Shown: positions 1 through 10,539 of the stretch, one piece after another
Position numbering within the stretch: the first letter of the stretch is position 1
Layout: the number at the start of each line of letters is the position of its first letter
Source: Tetragonia tetragonoides
Taxonomy: Eukaryota > Streptophyta > Magnoliopsida > Caryophyllales > Aizoaceae
Assembly (NCBI GenBank): GCA_038025085.1
Contig: CM076148.1
Coordinates: 38,213,691 to 38,277,690, forward strand
Reading direction: 5' to 3'
DNA length: 64,000 bases
Made by a program: the position numbers and the translations under genes
The notes under the pieces: model-generated
What the model was told of the DNA's origin: nothing
What the model saw: the letters and a program-made list of their open reading frames with translations, nothing else
Database searches by the model: none

Positions 1-604
1 TTGGTTTTGTTATTGGTGAGACACCTAAGGAAGCGACTGTCCAAGATTCCATTGCAAAGAAATGGAACCATGTGAGGGCTCCAAAGTTGTTGGCTCGCAT
101 GAAAGGATGGTTCTATATTAGGTTTCATGATCAAGCAGACAGGGATGATATATCGAAGGGGGCCCATGGATGATTGGTAATAGAATTTTTTCTGTTGAAG
201 CCGTGGATTCCTGAGTTTTGTATTAGCAAAGCTAAAATTACTCATGTGCCTGTGTGGGTGGACGGGTGGTACTCCCCAACTTGGATGTTCATTTTCGGTC
301 AGCTAGGGCTTTGAGTAAAGTTGCTAACAAGCTCGGAAAGCCGATGTTCCCAGACAAATGCACTGCCAATAAGGAGAAGGTATCCTATGCCAGGGTATTA
401 ATTGCGATGGATGTTTCTGAATCCCTCCCAAAGTGGATACCCTTGGTTACACCTTTTGGGGAGCGCTTGAAGCAGCAGACCATCTACGAGTGGGTTCCAT
501 ATTACTGCTCTTTCTTCCAGCAATTGGGACATCATATGACACATTGCAGGAAGCATAAGCAATGGGAGGCTAATAAGATATGCCCGTTGTGTAGCATAAT
601 GTGA
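1..604 (+). pseudogene. LINE ORF1 fragment (DUF4283 plus CCHC zinc knuckle)
   Basis: A frame from the window edge reads FGFVIGETPKEATVQDS and later WFYIRFHDQADRD, the pattern of a DUF4283 nucleic-acid-binding domain. It breaks near 210. A second frame from 254 to 604 (116 residues) continues with a segment like YARVLIAMDVSESLPKW and ends in a zinc knuckle, YYCSFFQQLGHHMTHCRK. The second cysteine of the CCHC motif is replaced by phenylalanine, so zinc binding is doubtful. ORF1 proteins of plant L1 elements bind the element RNA. The frameshift between the halves and the early stop make this a pseudogene. Confidence 0.7.
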
Positions 605-950
605 ATAATGTTAGTGAGCCTGTGCAGTCTGGTGGTCAAGGTTAATGAAAGTGAGAATGTTGAGACTCCTCTTAATATTGAGTCATGTCCAGGGTACTGA
701 CACGAGGCAACAGCATGCGGAGAAGCAGCCTAGACAATTGCAGAAGTAGAACTCTCAGAAAAGCGTCCCTAAGCAGAAACCTACAATGGTAGGAAAATCT
801 ATTGCTAATTAAGGCAATAGAATCTTCAATTCAGGAGGTACTGTAAACAGGTTTGTTGTTTTGAATCAGATGAGGACAGACGATAGTCTAGGAGATGGTC
901 AGGGATCAGGCGGAGGGCCTGGACACTGGATGACTGATCCTGGTCCCACA

Positions 951-2115
951 TGAAGATATCCTTTTGGAATGTCAGGGGTTGTAACGAGCCCCTAATGCTG
1001 CAAGAAGTGAAAGATTTTTTGTGCTTGAATAAATTAGATTTTTTTTCCTTGCTTGAAGCCAGATACAAGAAATAAGAGCTGCTACTATTAGAACGAGGTT
1101 CTTTCCAAGTCTCCAGGAGAGGGAGAATTATCCTTTTCATAGAAACGGAAGAATTTGGCTGATGTGGAATGAGTATAACGTGGAAGTTGTGAAACTTCAG
1201 ACTACTAGGCAGTTTATACATTGTAAATTTGCTTCGAAAGTTAGCAAGCATCAGGGGTACCTAACGGTTGTTTATGCAACAGAAACTGAAGTTAGGAGAG
1301 AGTTGTGGTGGGACTGTGGGAGCTTGATCAGTATAAAGCTCAGACTGATGGACCTTGGTTAATAATGGCGGATTTTAATGTAGCGTTGCATAGAGAAGAT
1401 AGGGAGAGCTACGCTGAACCTGATCATGGGGCTATAAGGGAGTTCTCAGATTGTGTTTTGAGAAATGGTATTGCTGGTATGAGTGCGACTGGGTGTTTTT
1501 TCACATGGCAGAATAATCAGAATTCTCATGATAAAGTTTTAGGTGATGAAAAATGGGTACCAAGTGATATTCAGGCCGTTGCTGAGTTTTTGCCAAATGG
1601 TATTTCAGATCATTCCCCTGGTGTTGTGAGCATTGTACTGTTGAGAAAATTATTTCTGAAACGAAACCTTTTAGGTTCATCAATATTTGGTGTGATGGTG
1701 AGGATTTTTTGACGGTGGTGAAGAAAATTTGGGACGTTCCTATCAATGGTGGGCACATGTCTGTTCTGATGAGAAGGTCAAAATTGCTTAAGCGTTAAGC
1801 CTGAATTAAAAGCCTTGCATGCTAGTGCTACGAAGTACATGAAAATTACAGAGAGGGTCAATAGTTTGAAGAATGATTTGCTGAATACTCAACTCAATTT
1901 ACAGAAGGATCCTCGTAATCAAGTATCGATAAAGAAAGAAATCAGAAGCAGCTTTATGTGAAATTCAGAAATGTGGAAATGCAACTTTATCAGCAGAGAG
2001 AAGAAGTACATGACTTGAAGCTTAAGGATGAGAGATCTGCCTACTTCATTGCCAAAGTAAAGATGCGACATGCTAGCAATAGAGTGATTACTTTTTATTC
2101 CCCCCAGTGGATGAA
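951..2115 (+). pseudogene. LINE ORF2 fragment (EEP endonuclease and linker)
   Basis: The ATG at 951 opens MKISFWNVRGCNEPLMLQE, the usual start of a plant LINE ORF2 with the metal-binding Asn of the EEP nuclease. A stop follows after about 40 residues. Further endonuclease blocks are in other frames: a nuclease core near 1165-1270, GPWLIMADFNVALHREDR near 1350 (the GDFN-type active-site block) and ISDHSPGV near 1600 (the SDH catalytic block). After 1700 only a charged linker (about 1800-2115) is readable. No RT motif is present. At least four frame changes or stops are visible, so this is dead. Confidence 0.75.
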
Positions 2116-2131
2116 TGTTTCTCCAAAAAAC

Positions 2132-3108
2132 TCACAGCAATTCGTCCTTTGAATCTGGCAGCTTAGAACTTCCAGGGTAAAGATCTCTGAACATCATCAT
2201 ATCTATGAAGTCAGTTTCCACAAGTCCTCCGCCAATAGGATTTTCTCGCAGAACCCAATTGGTGAAGTCATAAAGGGCCTCGAGATCAGCTTTGATGCCA
2301 TCTTCAAAACCTGTTAAATAAATTTTATCACCAAACATATTAATTAAATAGAACAGAACAACCATATTTCCGAATAGTTGACAATACGATCTATATCTTT
2401 TTATACTCAGTGTGTTCCAATTGGAACCAGGGTAATAATACTCACGTGTATATGTCTTCTTTCCAACAAATGAGACACGTTTCGATTTCTCATCAACAAA
2501 AGTATAAGCAAGAAGATCTCCTACATACTCGTCAGAATTATGTGTGAGATCAAGGGCTGTACCAATCCACTTTCCAACTTGCTTAACCTCCTCTGTAAAT
2601 TCGTACACACTCCCAATTCGTTGATAGCATGTTTTTGGTTTCCAGCTTAAAAGAGGAATTCCTTGGCATGTGCCAACCCCAATAATTTGTTCTTCACCCA
2701 ATGACTTCTTTTCAAGGTTCTCCTTAAAACTTTGTGAAAACTCAGCAGTAAACACTGAATTTACACGTTGTTGTCGCATCAGTTTTGACTTGTGCTTCTT
2801 ATTCTTCGACAAAGGTGGGTCTTTAACTACCTTCTTTCTTTTAAAGCTTTGTGTTAACTTGGGCCGAAATGCAGAAGGCGTTTTCTTAGCCCAAACATCA
2901 TAGCCTTTTCTAGCATCCTCACTGCTAAAATGCATGATGGTGAGGTCACGATCCGTTTCCTGATATGTCATAATCTTATTGCCAATGCCCCTAAAGACAT
3001 TGGCTTGCTGATGCTGACCAACGGAAAATTCGAAAGGAATATCGATATTCGATCCCTCAAAACCAACCCAACGTTCAGCTTCTCCTGTCATTTACGAATG
3101 ACAATGAC
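2132..3108 (-). CDS. Unknown plant protein, two readable exons
   Basis: A minus-strand open frame of 319 codons from the ATG at 3091. I do not recognise the family. It contains a lysine/arginine-rich stretch about one third in (RPKLTQSFKRKKVVKDPP), possibly a nuclear-localisation signal, and a C-terminal acidic/hydrophobic part (EDGIKADLEALYDFTNWVL). A 135-nt piece, 2311-2445, has a strong GTGAGT donor and an AACAG acceptor, divides by three and is AT-rich, so it is probably a phase-1 intron read through by chance. A GTGAGT at about 2137 overlaps the apparent stop, so the coding region may splice onward into the LINE side. A TTTTCAG acceptor at 3109-3115 marks the upstream border; joining it to the ATG frame needs a one-base shift. 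Gene status is uncertain; it could be a pseudogene. Confidence 0.5.
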
Positions 3109-3114
3109 CTGAAA

Positions 3115-3660
3115 ACCATTTCATAACAGCATGGAACAATTAGCATCAGACCTCACAGAAAATAGAGTACCTATCTATGAATAAGTAGCAAATCAAACAT
3201 AGGTTTCAATACATTTCTTGTCAATCACATATACTATCTATGATTAAGTAGAAAATCAAACATATGTTACAACCAAAAGTGTTAATTCCCATATCAGCTT
3301 GACACATCAATACCTATCCTCTTTTCAGTGTAACATGCTTGTATGTTGTATCGTTATATAGACACACTCATGTCAAGCTTGTAGACAACAACACGTACAT
3401 CAACAAGCATTTCCTTTTCATAACAGCATAGAACAATTAGCATCAGACCTCACAGAAAATAGAGTACTTATCTATGATTAACTAGCAAATCAAACATGTT
3501 TCAAAACATTTATTGTCTAAAACATATGCTATCTAGATTGCCATCCCATAGCCAATGTCTCATGTATCTTCTGTGAGGAGGGAATTACTTAAACTAATTA
3601 GCCAATTGTGAACAATCAAGCAAAAAGGCCACATGGCTTCCCACAGTTAGCTACCAAATC
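3115..3660. repeat. Tandem duplication of about 300 bp, left of the array
   Basis: The block beginning TTTCATAACAGCATGGAACA near 3119 recurs near 3417 with a few substitutions. Both copies run through the words ACCTCACAGAAAATAGAG and CTATCTATGA. The block leads into the sequence preceding the first 250-bp array unit, and that lead-in is itself repeated inside the array at about 5785-5930. It is probably intronic to the minus-strand gene. Confidence 0.7.
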
Positions 3661-4233
3661 CCATTAATTGGCCTCACACATAATTAAGACTATCGATCAT
3701 TGCAGAACAAGTAACAATAACAAAAGAAGTTCAAGTGACCACACACATGGCTTTCTACTAACAAAAAGACATCTGGACATCAACATGCATCTACATGTCA
3801 CATTTCCCTCAATCGACAACCAAAATATCGAACTCTCTGACCTTACTGGAAACTTGCTAATAATCACATAGAAAGAAAACAACTTTAACACATAATTTAG
3901 CTACAAAATCCCATTAATTGGTCTCGCACATAATTAAGACCATCGATCAATGCAGAACATGTAACAATAACAAAAGAAGTTCAAGTGACCACATACATGG
4001 CTTTCTACTAACAAAAAGTCATCTGGACATCAACATGCATCTATATGTCACATTTCTCTCAATCGACAACCAAAAACTCTCTGACCTTACTGGAAACTTG
4101 CTAATAATCACATAGAAAAGAAACAACTTTAACACATAATTTAGCTACCAAATCCATTAATTGGCCTCCCACATAATTAAGACCATCGATCAATGCAGAA
4201 CATGTAACAATAACAAAAGAAGTTCAAGTGACC

Positions 4234-4399
4234 CAGTGGCGGAGTCAGGTTTCAATTCAAGTGGGTTCACTCCCTTGTAATTTATAGGAAAACTATTAAA
4301 TATTATTTAAAAATATGATTGTATAAAGGATTTTTTTCAAAAATGTTTTTCCAAGTGGGTTCTAGTGAACATTGACTCCCCTTAATAGGTCCGCCACTG
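4234..4399. mobile_element. hAT-type MITE, copy A (166 bp)
   Basis: The element starts CAGTGGCGGA and ends TCCGCCACTG, perfect 10-bp terminal inverted repeats. It is flanked by the direct repeat AAGTGACC at 4226-4233 and 4400-4407. An 8-bp target duplication with such ends identifies a hAT-superfamily non-autonomous element. It sits inside an array unit. Confidence 0.93.
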
Positions 4400-4958
4400 A
4401 AGTGACCACATATATGGCTTCCACTAACAAAAAGTCATCTGGACATCAACATGCATCTATATGTCACATTTCCCTCAATCAACAACCAAAATCTCAAACT
4501 CTTTGACCTTATTGGAAACTTGCTAATAATCACATAGAAAGGAAACAACTTTAACACATAATTTAGATACCAAATCCCATTAATTGGCCTCGCACATAAT
4601 TAAGACCATCAATCAATGCAGAACATGTAACAATAACAAAAGAAGTTCAAGTGACCACATACATGGCTTTCTACTAACAAAAAGTCATCTGGACATCAAC
4701 ATTCATCTATCTGTCACATTTCTCTCAATCGACAACCAAAATCTCAAACTCTCAAAACTTACTGGAAACTTACTAATAATCACATAGAAAGGAAACAACT
4801 TTAACACATAATTTAGCTACCAAATCCCAATAATTGGCCTCGCACATAATTAAGACCATCGATCAATGCAGAACATGTAACAATAACAAAAGAAGTTCAA
4901 GTGACCACATACATGGCTTTCTACTAACAAAAAGTCATCTGGACATCAACATTCATCT

Positions 4959-5043
4959 TTTTTTTTAGATAACATGGGTGTACAAGCTTTGCTTGACTAA
5001 TCCCATTGGCCCTGAAGTTAACGACCGGTAAAACCTCAGGGTT
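4959..5043 (-). mobile_element. 5'-truncated SINE tail in array unit 5
   Basis: An 85-bp insertion begins on the plus strand with a poly(T) run and is flanked by a 14-bp direct repeat, ATCAACATTCATCT, at 4945-4958 and 5044-5057. Poly(A) on the minus strand plus the target duplication show target-primed reverse transcription. The same 3' sequence (GTTAACTTCAGGGCC, GGGATTAGTCAAGCAAAG) recurs at 31867-31944 and, diverged, near 20195-20262. Confidence 0.85.
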
Positions 5044-5763
5044 ATCAACATTCATCTATGTCACATTTCTCTCAATCGACAACCAAAATCTCAAAATCTC
5101 TGACCTTACTGGAAACTTGCTAATAATCACATAGAAATGAAACAACTTTAACACATAATTTAGATACCAAATCCCATTAATTGGTCTCACACATAATTAA
5201 GACCATCGATCAATGCATAACATGTAACAATAAAAAAAAAAAGTTCAAGTGACCACATACATGGCTTTGTACTAACAAAAAGTCATCTGGACATCAACAA
5301 TTCAACATGCATCTATATGTCACATTTCTCTCAATCGACAACCAAAATCTCAAACTCTCGGACCTTACTGGAAACTTGCTAATAATCACATAGAAAGGAA
5401 ACACTATTAACCCATTATTTAGAATACCAAATGCCATGAATCGGCCTCGCACATAATTAAGACCATCGATCAATGCAGAACATGTAACAATAACAAAAGA
5501 AGTTCAAGTGACTACATACATGGCTTTCTACTAACAAAATGTCATGTGGACATCAACATGCATCTATATGTCACATTTCTCTCAATCGACAACCAAAATC
5601 TCAAACTCTCTGACCTTACTGGAAACTTGTTAATAATCACATAGAAAAGAAACAACTTAAACACATAATTTAGCAACCATATCCCATTAATTGGCCTCGC
5701 ACATAATTAAGACCATCGATCAATGCAGAACATGTAACAATATTAAAAGAAGTTCAAGTGACC

Positions 5764-5782
5764 CAGTGGCGGAGTCAGGTTT
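5764..5782. mobile_element. Truncated hAT MITE end at an array breakpoint
   Basis: The first 19 bases of the MITE (CAGTGGCGGAGTCAGGTTT) follow AAGTGACC at the same unit position as in the complete copies. The sequence then jumps to the array lead-in (TTGTCTATCACATATACTAT). This is a recombination junction, not an insertion end. Confidence 0.8.
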
Positions 5783-6264
5783 CTTTCTTGTCTATCACAT
5801 ATACTATCTAGATTGCCATCCCATGGCCAATGTCTCATGTATCTTCTGTGAGGATGGAATTACTTAAACTAATTAGCCAATTGTGAACAATCAAACAAAA
5901 AGGTAACATGGCTTCCCACAGTTAGCTACCAAATCCCATTAATTGGCGTCACACATAATTAAGACCACCGATTATTGCAGAACATGTAACAATAACAAAA
6001 GAAGTTCAAGTGACCACATACATGGCTTTCTACTAACAAAAAGTCATCTGGACATCAACATGCATCTATATGTCACATTTCTCTAAATCAACAACCGAAA
6101 TCTCAAACTCTCTAACCTTACTGGAAACTTGCTAATAATCACATAGAAAGGAAACAACTTTAACACATAATTTAGCTACCAAATCCCATTAATGGCCTCG
6201 CACATAATTAAGACTATCGATCAATGCAGAACATGTAACAATAACAAAAGAATTTCAAGTGACC

Positions 6265-6430
6265 CAGTGGCGGAGTCAGGTTTCAATTCAAGTGGGTTCA
6301 CTCCCTTGTAATTTATAGGAAAATTATTAAATATTATTTAAAAAAATGATTGTATAAAGGATTTTATTTAGAAATTCTTTTCCAAGTGGGTTCTAGTGAA
6401 CACTGACTCCCCTTAATAGGTCCGCCACTG
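6265..6430. mobile_element. hAT-type MITE, copy B (166 bp)
   Basis: It has the same length, ends (CAGTGGCGGA / TCCGCCACTG) and flanking AAGTGACC (6257-6264 and 6431-6438) as copy A, at the same position in its array unit. The shared target duplication means both descend from one insertion that was later copied with the repeat unit. Confidence 0.93.
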
Positions 6431-6940
6431 AAGTGACCACATATATGGCTTTCTACTAACAAAAAGTCATCAGGACATCAACATGCATCGATATGTCACA
6501 TTTCTCTCAATCAACAACCAAAATCTCAAACTCTCTGACCTTACTGGAAACTTGCTAATAATCACATAGAAAGGAAACAACTTTAACACATAATTTAGAT
6601 ACCAAATCCCATTAATTGGCCTCACACATAATTAAGACCATCGATCAATGTAGAACATGTAACAATAACAAAAGAAGTTCAAGTGACCACATACATGGTT
6701 TTCTACTAACAAAAAGTCATCTGGACATCAACATGCATATATATGTCACATTTCTCTCAATCGACCACCAAAATCTCAAACTCTCTGATCTTATTGGAAA
6801 CTTGCTAATAATCACACAGAAAGGAAACAACTTTAACACATAATATACTCAATGGAATAGTACCCATAATCTAATTCATACACATTAGCAAGCAATACAT
6901 CAATTGGAATTATTAGGGAAGAAATTAAATTAGGGGTTAC

Positions 6941-7190
6941 CTATTTAATCCGGCAAGGAATGGGACTACAGGATGGCTCTCCAGGTACACGATTACACGT
7001 GAAGAAGAAGAGAGAGAAAAAGAGTGCAAAAGAGGAGGTGAGGTTGATACACGGCTCTCTGTTCTCTTTCTCTCTCAGTCTTTTAGTCGTTTTCTGTTTC
7101 AATTGTAATTGTGTGTAAAAAGGGTCATTATTGTAATTCACATCAATTGCCCAAAAAGGAGAAAACATAAAAACCCTGGCTCGGCAACAG
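6941..7190 (-). other. Candidate first exon or 5' leader of the 2.1-3.1 kb gene
   Basis: Read on the minus strand, this stretch is non-repetitive and CT-rich in its middle, like a leader. It contains a 75-codon frame from an ATG at 7168 and ends at a plausible GTAACC splice donor at about 6939. The next acceptor on that strand is TTTTCAG at 3115-3109, which would place the whole repeat array in one ~3.8-kb intron. This is inference from position and splice signals only. Confidence 0.3.
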
Positions 7191-7790
7191 TACCCAATTT
7201 TCTATTCTGGTGTATCTTTTTTCCTGCCTAAAAGCCAAAAAGACAGGGTTTGTAATTGTTAATGAGGGAGGTAAGAGAGTTGAAACTTTAATTGTTGATC
7301 CAAGAAGCGGCTGAAACTTAGGGGATTAGCACTTACTTAGGAGTTAAATAAATGCTCACCAAGTGTTCGATGAGATGTGTAGTTGACCCTTTCAATTTTC
7401 AATATGCTAAGTTCTAAGCCCTTTTTTTTAGAAATGGACTAATTCCCTAAATTAATTAAGGGATAAGTACTACAAGTTCCTTTGCACCGATATTTCTCAA
7501 AGGTGCAGTATTCTGTATCCGATACTTTTAGGATACCGATATTTATAGGATACTTGTTCGATACTTGAGAATACTTGATTGACAATTTTAGACATGTTTA
7601 CAAAGCTTATCTATTTTTCATCTTAAAAATCGTAAAATACACCTATGAAAAGATATTTGAATTGTTTTCATTCTAATTTTCTTAGTTATTTTCATAATAT
7701 TAAGATTCAGCGCCTAGATTTCCGAGAAAAAGAATCATTTTTAGATAATATATTGTTTAATCATTACACGTATCCTTATCCTATTTTTTT
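7191..7790. other. Intergenic, AT-rich
   Basis: No gene is supported. Imperfect reiterations of GTATCC/GGATAC words occur at 7510-7575 and foreshadow the minisatellite that follows. Confidence 0.6.
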
Positions 7791-7797
7791 TAGAGAT

Positions 7798-7876
7798 GCA
7801 GTATCCTGTATCCGTATCCGTACCCGTCTCCGCACCCGTATCCGTACCCGTCTCCGCACCCGTATCCGTACCCGTG
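7798..7876. repeat. 24-bp minisatellite (about three units)
   Basis: A GTATCCGTACCCGTCTCCGC-type unit of 24 bp repeats with almost no divergence, itself built from 6-bp words (CCGTAT, CCGTAC, CCGTCT, CCGCAC). It makes short pseudo-coding runs (Val-Ser-Val-Pro or Arg-Thr) in two frames. Confidence 0.85.
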
Positions 7877-7879
7877 CAA

Positions 7880-8740
7880 CCTAGACTACAAGTCTACAAC
7901 CCACTAGAGTTAGCAACAAGTTTGTGTCATGCATGTATTTGTATACCTTCTTTTATACGTCATCTACTCGAATTTTAATTTATTGTTGGATCTAAATTAT
8001 TGAATTTCTTTGTTTCAAGAGAACGGAATGATCATCACCAGTTGGATCAAATTGTTACAATTTTCTATTTCCTTGGCTGATATTGCGTATTTGCATTTCA
8101 AGTAGGTGTGATATTTGTCCCTTTGATTGTAACTTTGCTTCAAAAGAATATCAGGTAGTAGCTATGAAACATACTTCAAAGTTACACAAGCAGAATGTGG
8201 TTAAATGGTTAAAGGAGGTTATTTTACAGGTTGATAATCTCAACTCCAACCTAGCCTATTTGACTGGATCAGTTGCCCGTGTCTGTCAGAAATGTCAATC
8301 CAAACCTGTTCCGGTTTGGGTTCGACTTGTAGAAAAAGGGCAATACAGTTTCAATCAATATTGCTACTGCTTATATAGAAAAGAGACGAGTTTTAACTTC
8401 CTACAAGTCCCACTGCCCTCTGCCCTTTGCCCTTTGGGAAGTAAAGTGATTATGCATTTTAGACATGTATTTGCTGGTCTTGTCGTTTCTTTTGTTCTAT
8501 AAGTCTTCTCTATAAGCTTGTTACATAAATAAAGTCAGTTATTCATGTATGCTTGTAACTTAGCAATCATCGATTATATCCCTTTTACGATTATCCATCA
8601 TTTTAATCTTTCGGGAGCAGTTTGTTTATAAGCATTTATCCAAGGTGCTAGCAAAGAGCATTACATACATGATTTAATTTATTATGCAATACTTGTGCTA
8701 TTTGATTTGAGTACATTAGAGTTATTGTTGTCTTATATAC
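7880..8740. other. Intergenic stretch with one weak ORF
   Basis: A 139-codon plus-strand frame (8083-8502) has no recognisable domain. Its first half has a cysteine pair (CDICPFDC) and a segment like YQVVAMKHTSKLHKQN. Composition after residue 90 is not coding-like. It may be a decayed exon; I do not annotate it as a gene. Confidence 0.4.
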
Positions 8741-8742
8741 TA

Positions 8743-8813
8743 GCCTATTAGCTCAATTGGTAGAGTATTTGTGCAATTGAACCAAAATTATAGGTTCGAT
8801 TCCTACATAGGCT
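8743..8813 (+). pseudogene. tRNA-like relic
   Basis: The outer ends TAGCCTAT and ATAGGCTA pair perfectly. An A-box-like TAGCTCAATTGGTAGAG forms a D-arm (GCTC/GAGT) and TAGGTTCGATTCCTA forms a full T-arm with a B box. The anticodon arm is not canonical: the best stem is TTTG/CAAA around an 11-base loop, so no anticodon can be assigned. I read this as a decayed tRNA gene or tRNA-derived relic, not a working tRNA. Confidence 0.5.
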
Positions 8814-8819
8814 AATAAT

Positions 8820-9240
8820 AGTTAAACCTATTATTAATCAAAGTTACATTTTGCAAGAAAGAGAGCCCATCTATCACAAACAACAAAGAGATCTCTACTA
8901 AATAATCATGAACATCATGCATCTGTTGTAGTGAGAACTTATCCGTTTACATATATAATGATCATTCAAAACACACATTTTCCATTATAAGAATATTCAA
9001 CAATTGAGTACAATACATCCTTCCTTGTCCAAAATGAAAACGGAAGAAGATGTTGTTCTCTGAAACTGTGTGGAATTTTCAGATTTTGCAAGATTTCAGA
9101 TTCAATATCCTTCAGGACAAAACTGTGACCCTCAGGCTGTACTAGTTACCACTATTAGAATACAATGTTAAAACTTAGAATTGGTAGTTTAAAACTAAAG
9201 AAAGTTAAGCAAGCTGATGTAGGTTTGTTTAGTATGTTTT
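8820..9240. other. Intergenic, nothing recognised
   Basis: AT-rich sequence without a supported ORF, repeat or RNA gene. Confidence 0.5.
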
Positions 9241-9254
9241 GCTAATCAGCAGAT

Positions 9255-9485
9255 AGACTTGTGGTATGAAGATAAGGTGGAAACACAAGTGGTAAGTGGC
9301 TCACTCTTATAACCCATTGGTCAGAGTTGAATCCTTATTCATGTAGGGAAAATATAAATCTCTCTTTGCATGGGGAGTCTCCTCCTCTATTGAGCCCGAC
9401 AGCCCATCTGAAATAGATTGACTTGCCCAGGTGATTTGCAAGCTATTACATGCGTCCTTGTAGCAACCAAAAAAAAGAAAAAGAA
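9255..9485 (+). mobile_element. Possible tRNA-derived SINE
   Basis: A GTGGTAAGTGGCTCAC word resembles a pol III A box and GGTCAGAGTTGAATCC a B box about 35 bases on. The block ends in an A-rich tail at 9468-9487. I could not find a convincing target duplication. Confidence 0.35.
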
Positions 9486-9489
9486 AGGC

Positions 9490-9955
9490 TTGTTTTATGG
9501 GAAGCCATGCACGCTTCCTAGAAGGTGGTCTGGCCTGATGCTACTCCGAAGCTCTTTTTACCAAAAAGAAGATCCAATATCCCTCTTCGCAACCAAGTTG
9601 AGCCAGATCCACAGTAGCTAAAATACATACAAGGAAGAAAGCTTTCGGATTTAATGACCAACTGAAAAGGAGACCTACAGCAAGACTCGAGAACAGATAC
9701 AGCTGCAGGGAATGTAACACATTAGACCTATAGCGCAGCAGCAACAAACCTGCAGACATGCATTAGAAGAACTACAAACCACCAGGGAATCATCATTCTA
9801 GAGTTGCTCACTACGTGTACGATTATGTTGGCCAAATGAAAGGGTCAGTTGGATCTTGGATGAAGGCTTGGTTACTTACTTGCATTTTTGACTTGAGGCC
9901 AAATTTGCAATATTGAGCATGTTACTTGTTAGAGACTTTAGAGGGGAGTAATAGC
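9490..9955. other. Intergenic, nothing firm
   Basis: Short frames on both strands (67-72 codons) overlap each other and have no recognisable domain. Confidence 0.4.
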
Positions 9956-9959
9956 TTGT

Positions 9960-10535
9960 CAGCAGACAGCAACCCCGGAAGCTCAAGGAGGTATATCAGA
10001 CCTCGACGTTGAAAAAAGATTAAAGGATTTATAACTTTATGAATACTCAGAAGTACAGATAACTACATTTAAAAAAAAAAAAAAAAAAAAAGTACTGATA
10101 ACTGTGACAAGTGACAAGAACTACACTGGATTATGTACTTGCCTACTTCATTAACAACCCCCGAGAAGGCAAGGGCACAAGGCCCAGAAGCTCAAGGGGA
10201 CATCAGAACGCGACGTTGAAAAAAGAAAAAAGATTTTAACAGAAAGATTGATGCCTAGTTCAATAACAAATACTTAATCAACGAAGACTTTTCAATTCGA
10301 TGCCCTTAAATAACAAGAGCCTTAAATGTTAATGAACATTTGAATGAATTAATGATGATGAGTCGATGACCGTGAAGCAGGAGAAAGTGGCAGCATTCTA
10401 GTTTCTACTTGAAGTTCAATGTGAAATCATTATATATGTTCATTAGATTCAATGAAACCATTAACCATAATGCTCTTAAAGTAACTACAAGTCAAAATAA
10501 CTACACTTGCCTGCTTCATTAACACCCCCGAGAAG
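9960..10535. repeat. Local diverged repeats (three partial copies)
   Basis: The words AGCTCAAGG, CGACGTTGAAAAAAG and CTTCATTAACA(A)CCCCCGAGAAG recur at about 9975-10025, 10140-10225 and 10505-10535. The copies are spaced 180-350 bp apart and incomplete. A poly(A) run lies at 10071-10091. No coding potential. Confidence 0.55.
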
Positions 10536-10539
10536 TTAA

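Larger units (their letters stand above)
1..2118 (+). mobile_element. L1-type LINE remnant, both ends missing
   Basis: This is a degenerate non-LTR retrotransposon. It carries a DUF4283-type ORF1 with a zinc knuckle at about 1-604, then an endonuclease/exonuclease/phosphatase (EEP) domain from about 951 to 1650, then a charged pre-RT linker to about 2115. The left end is cut by the window. The right end stops before any reverse-transcriptase motif and has no poly(A), so the 3' half was lost by deletion or recombination; most dead LINEs lose the 5' end instead. Several stops and frameshifts interrupt both ORFs. Confidence 0.8.
3540..6850. repeat. Satellite-like array, eleven ~250-bp units
   Basis: Units begin with a CCCATTAATTGGCCTCGCAC-like word at about 3662, 3912, 4155, 4578, 4829, 5175, 5435, 5685, 5938, 6188 and 6610. 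Spacing is 243-260 bp except where an insertion adds length (a 166-bp MITE twice, an 85-bp SINE tail once). Units are clearly similar with scattered substitutions. Short frames inside the units (65-75 codons) repeat from unit to unit and have no independent support as genes. The array lies between the minus-strand exons at 2.1-3.1 kb and a possible first exon at 6.9-7.2 kb, so it may fill an intron. Confidence 0.92.

Noticed and set aside
3668..6843. Four or more small ORFs of 65-75 codons (MASHIIKT.. type)
   Set aside because: They are one frame repeated by the tandem units; no independent sign of coding.
3540..6850. CRISPR-like array of regularly spaced repeats
   Set aside because: Units are about 250 bp with no short repeat/spacer pattern and the sequence is plant nuclear.
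8083..8502. 139-codon ORF as a possible gene
   Set aside because: No recognisable domain, no visible splice or start context, and low-complexity end; not supported without homology data.
8743..8813. Functional tRNA gene
   Set aside because: The anticodon arm does not form a normal 7-base loop and no anticodon can be assigned.
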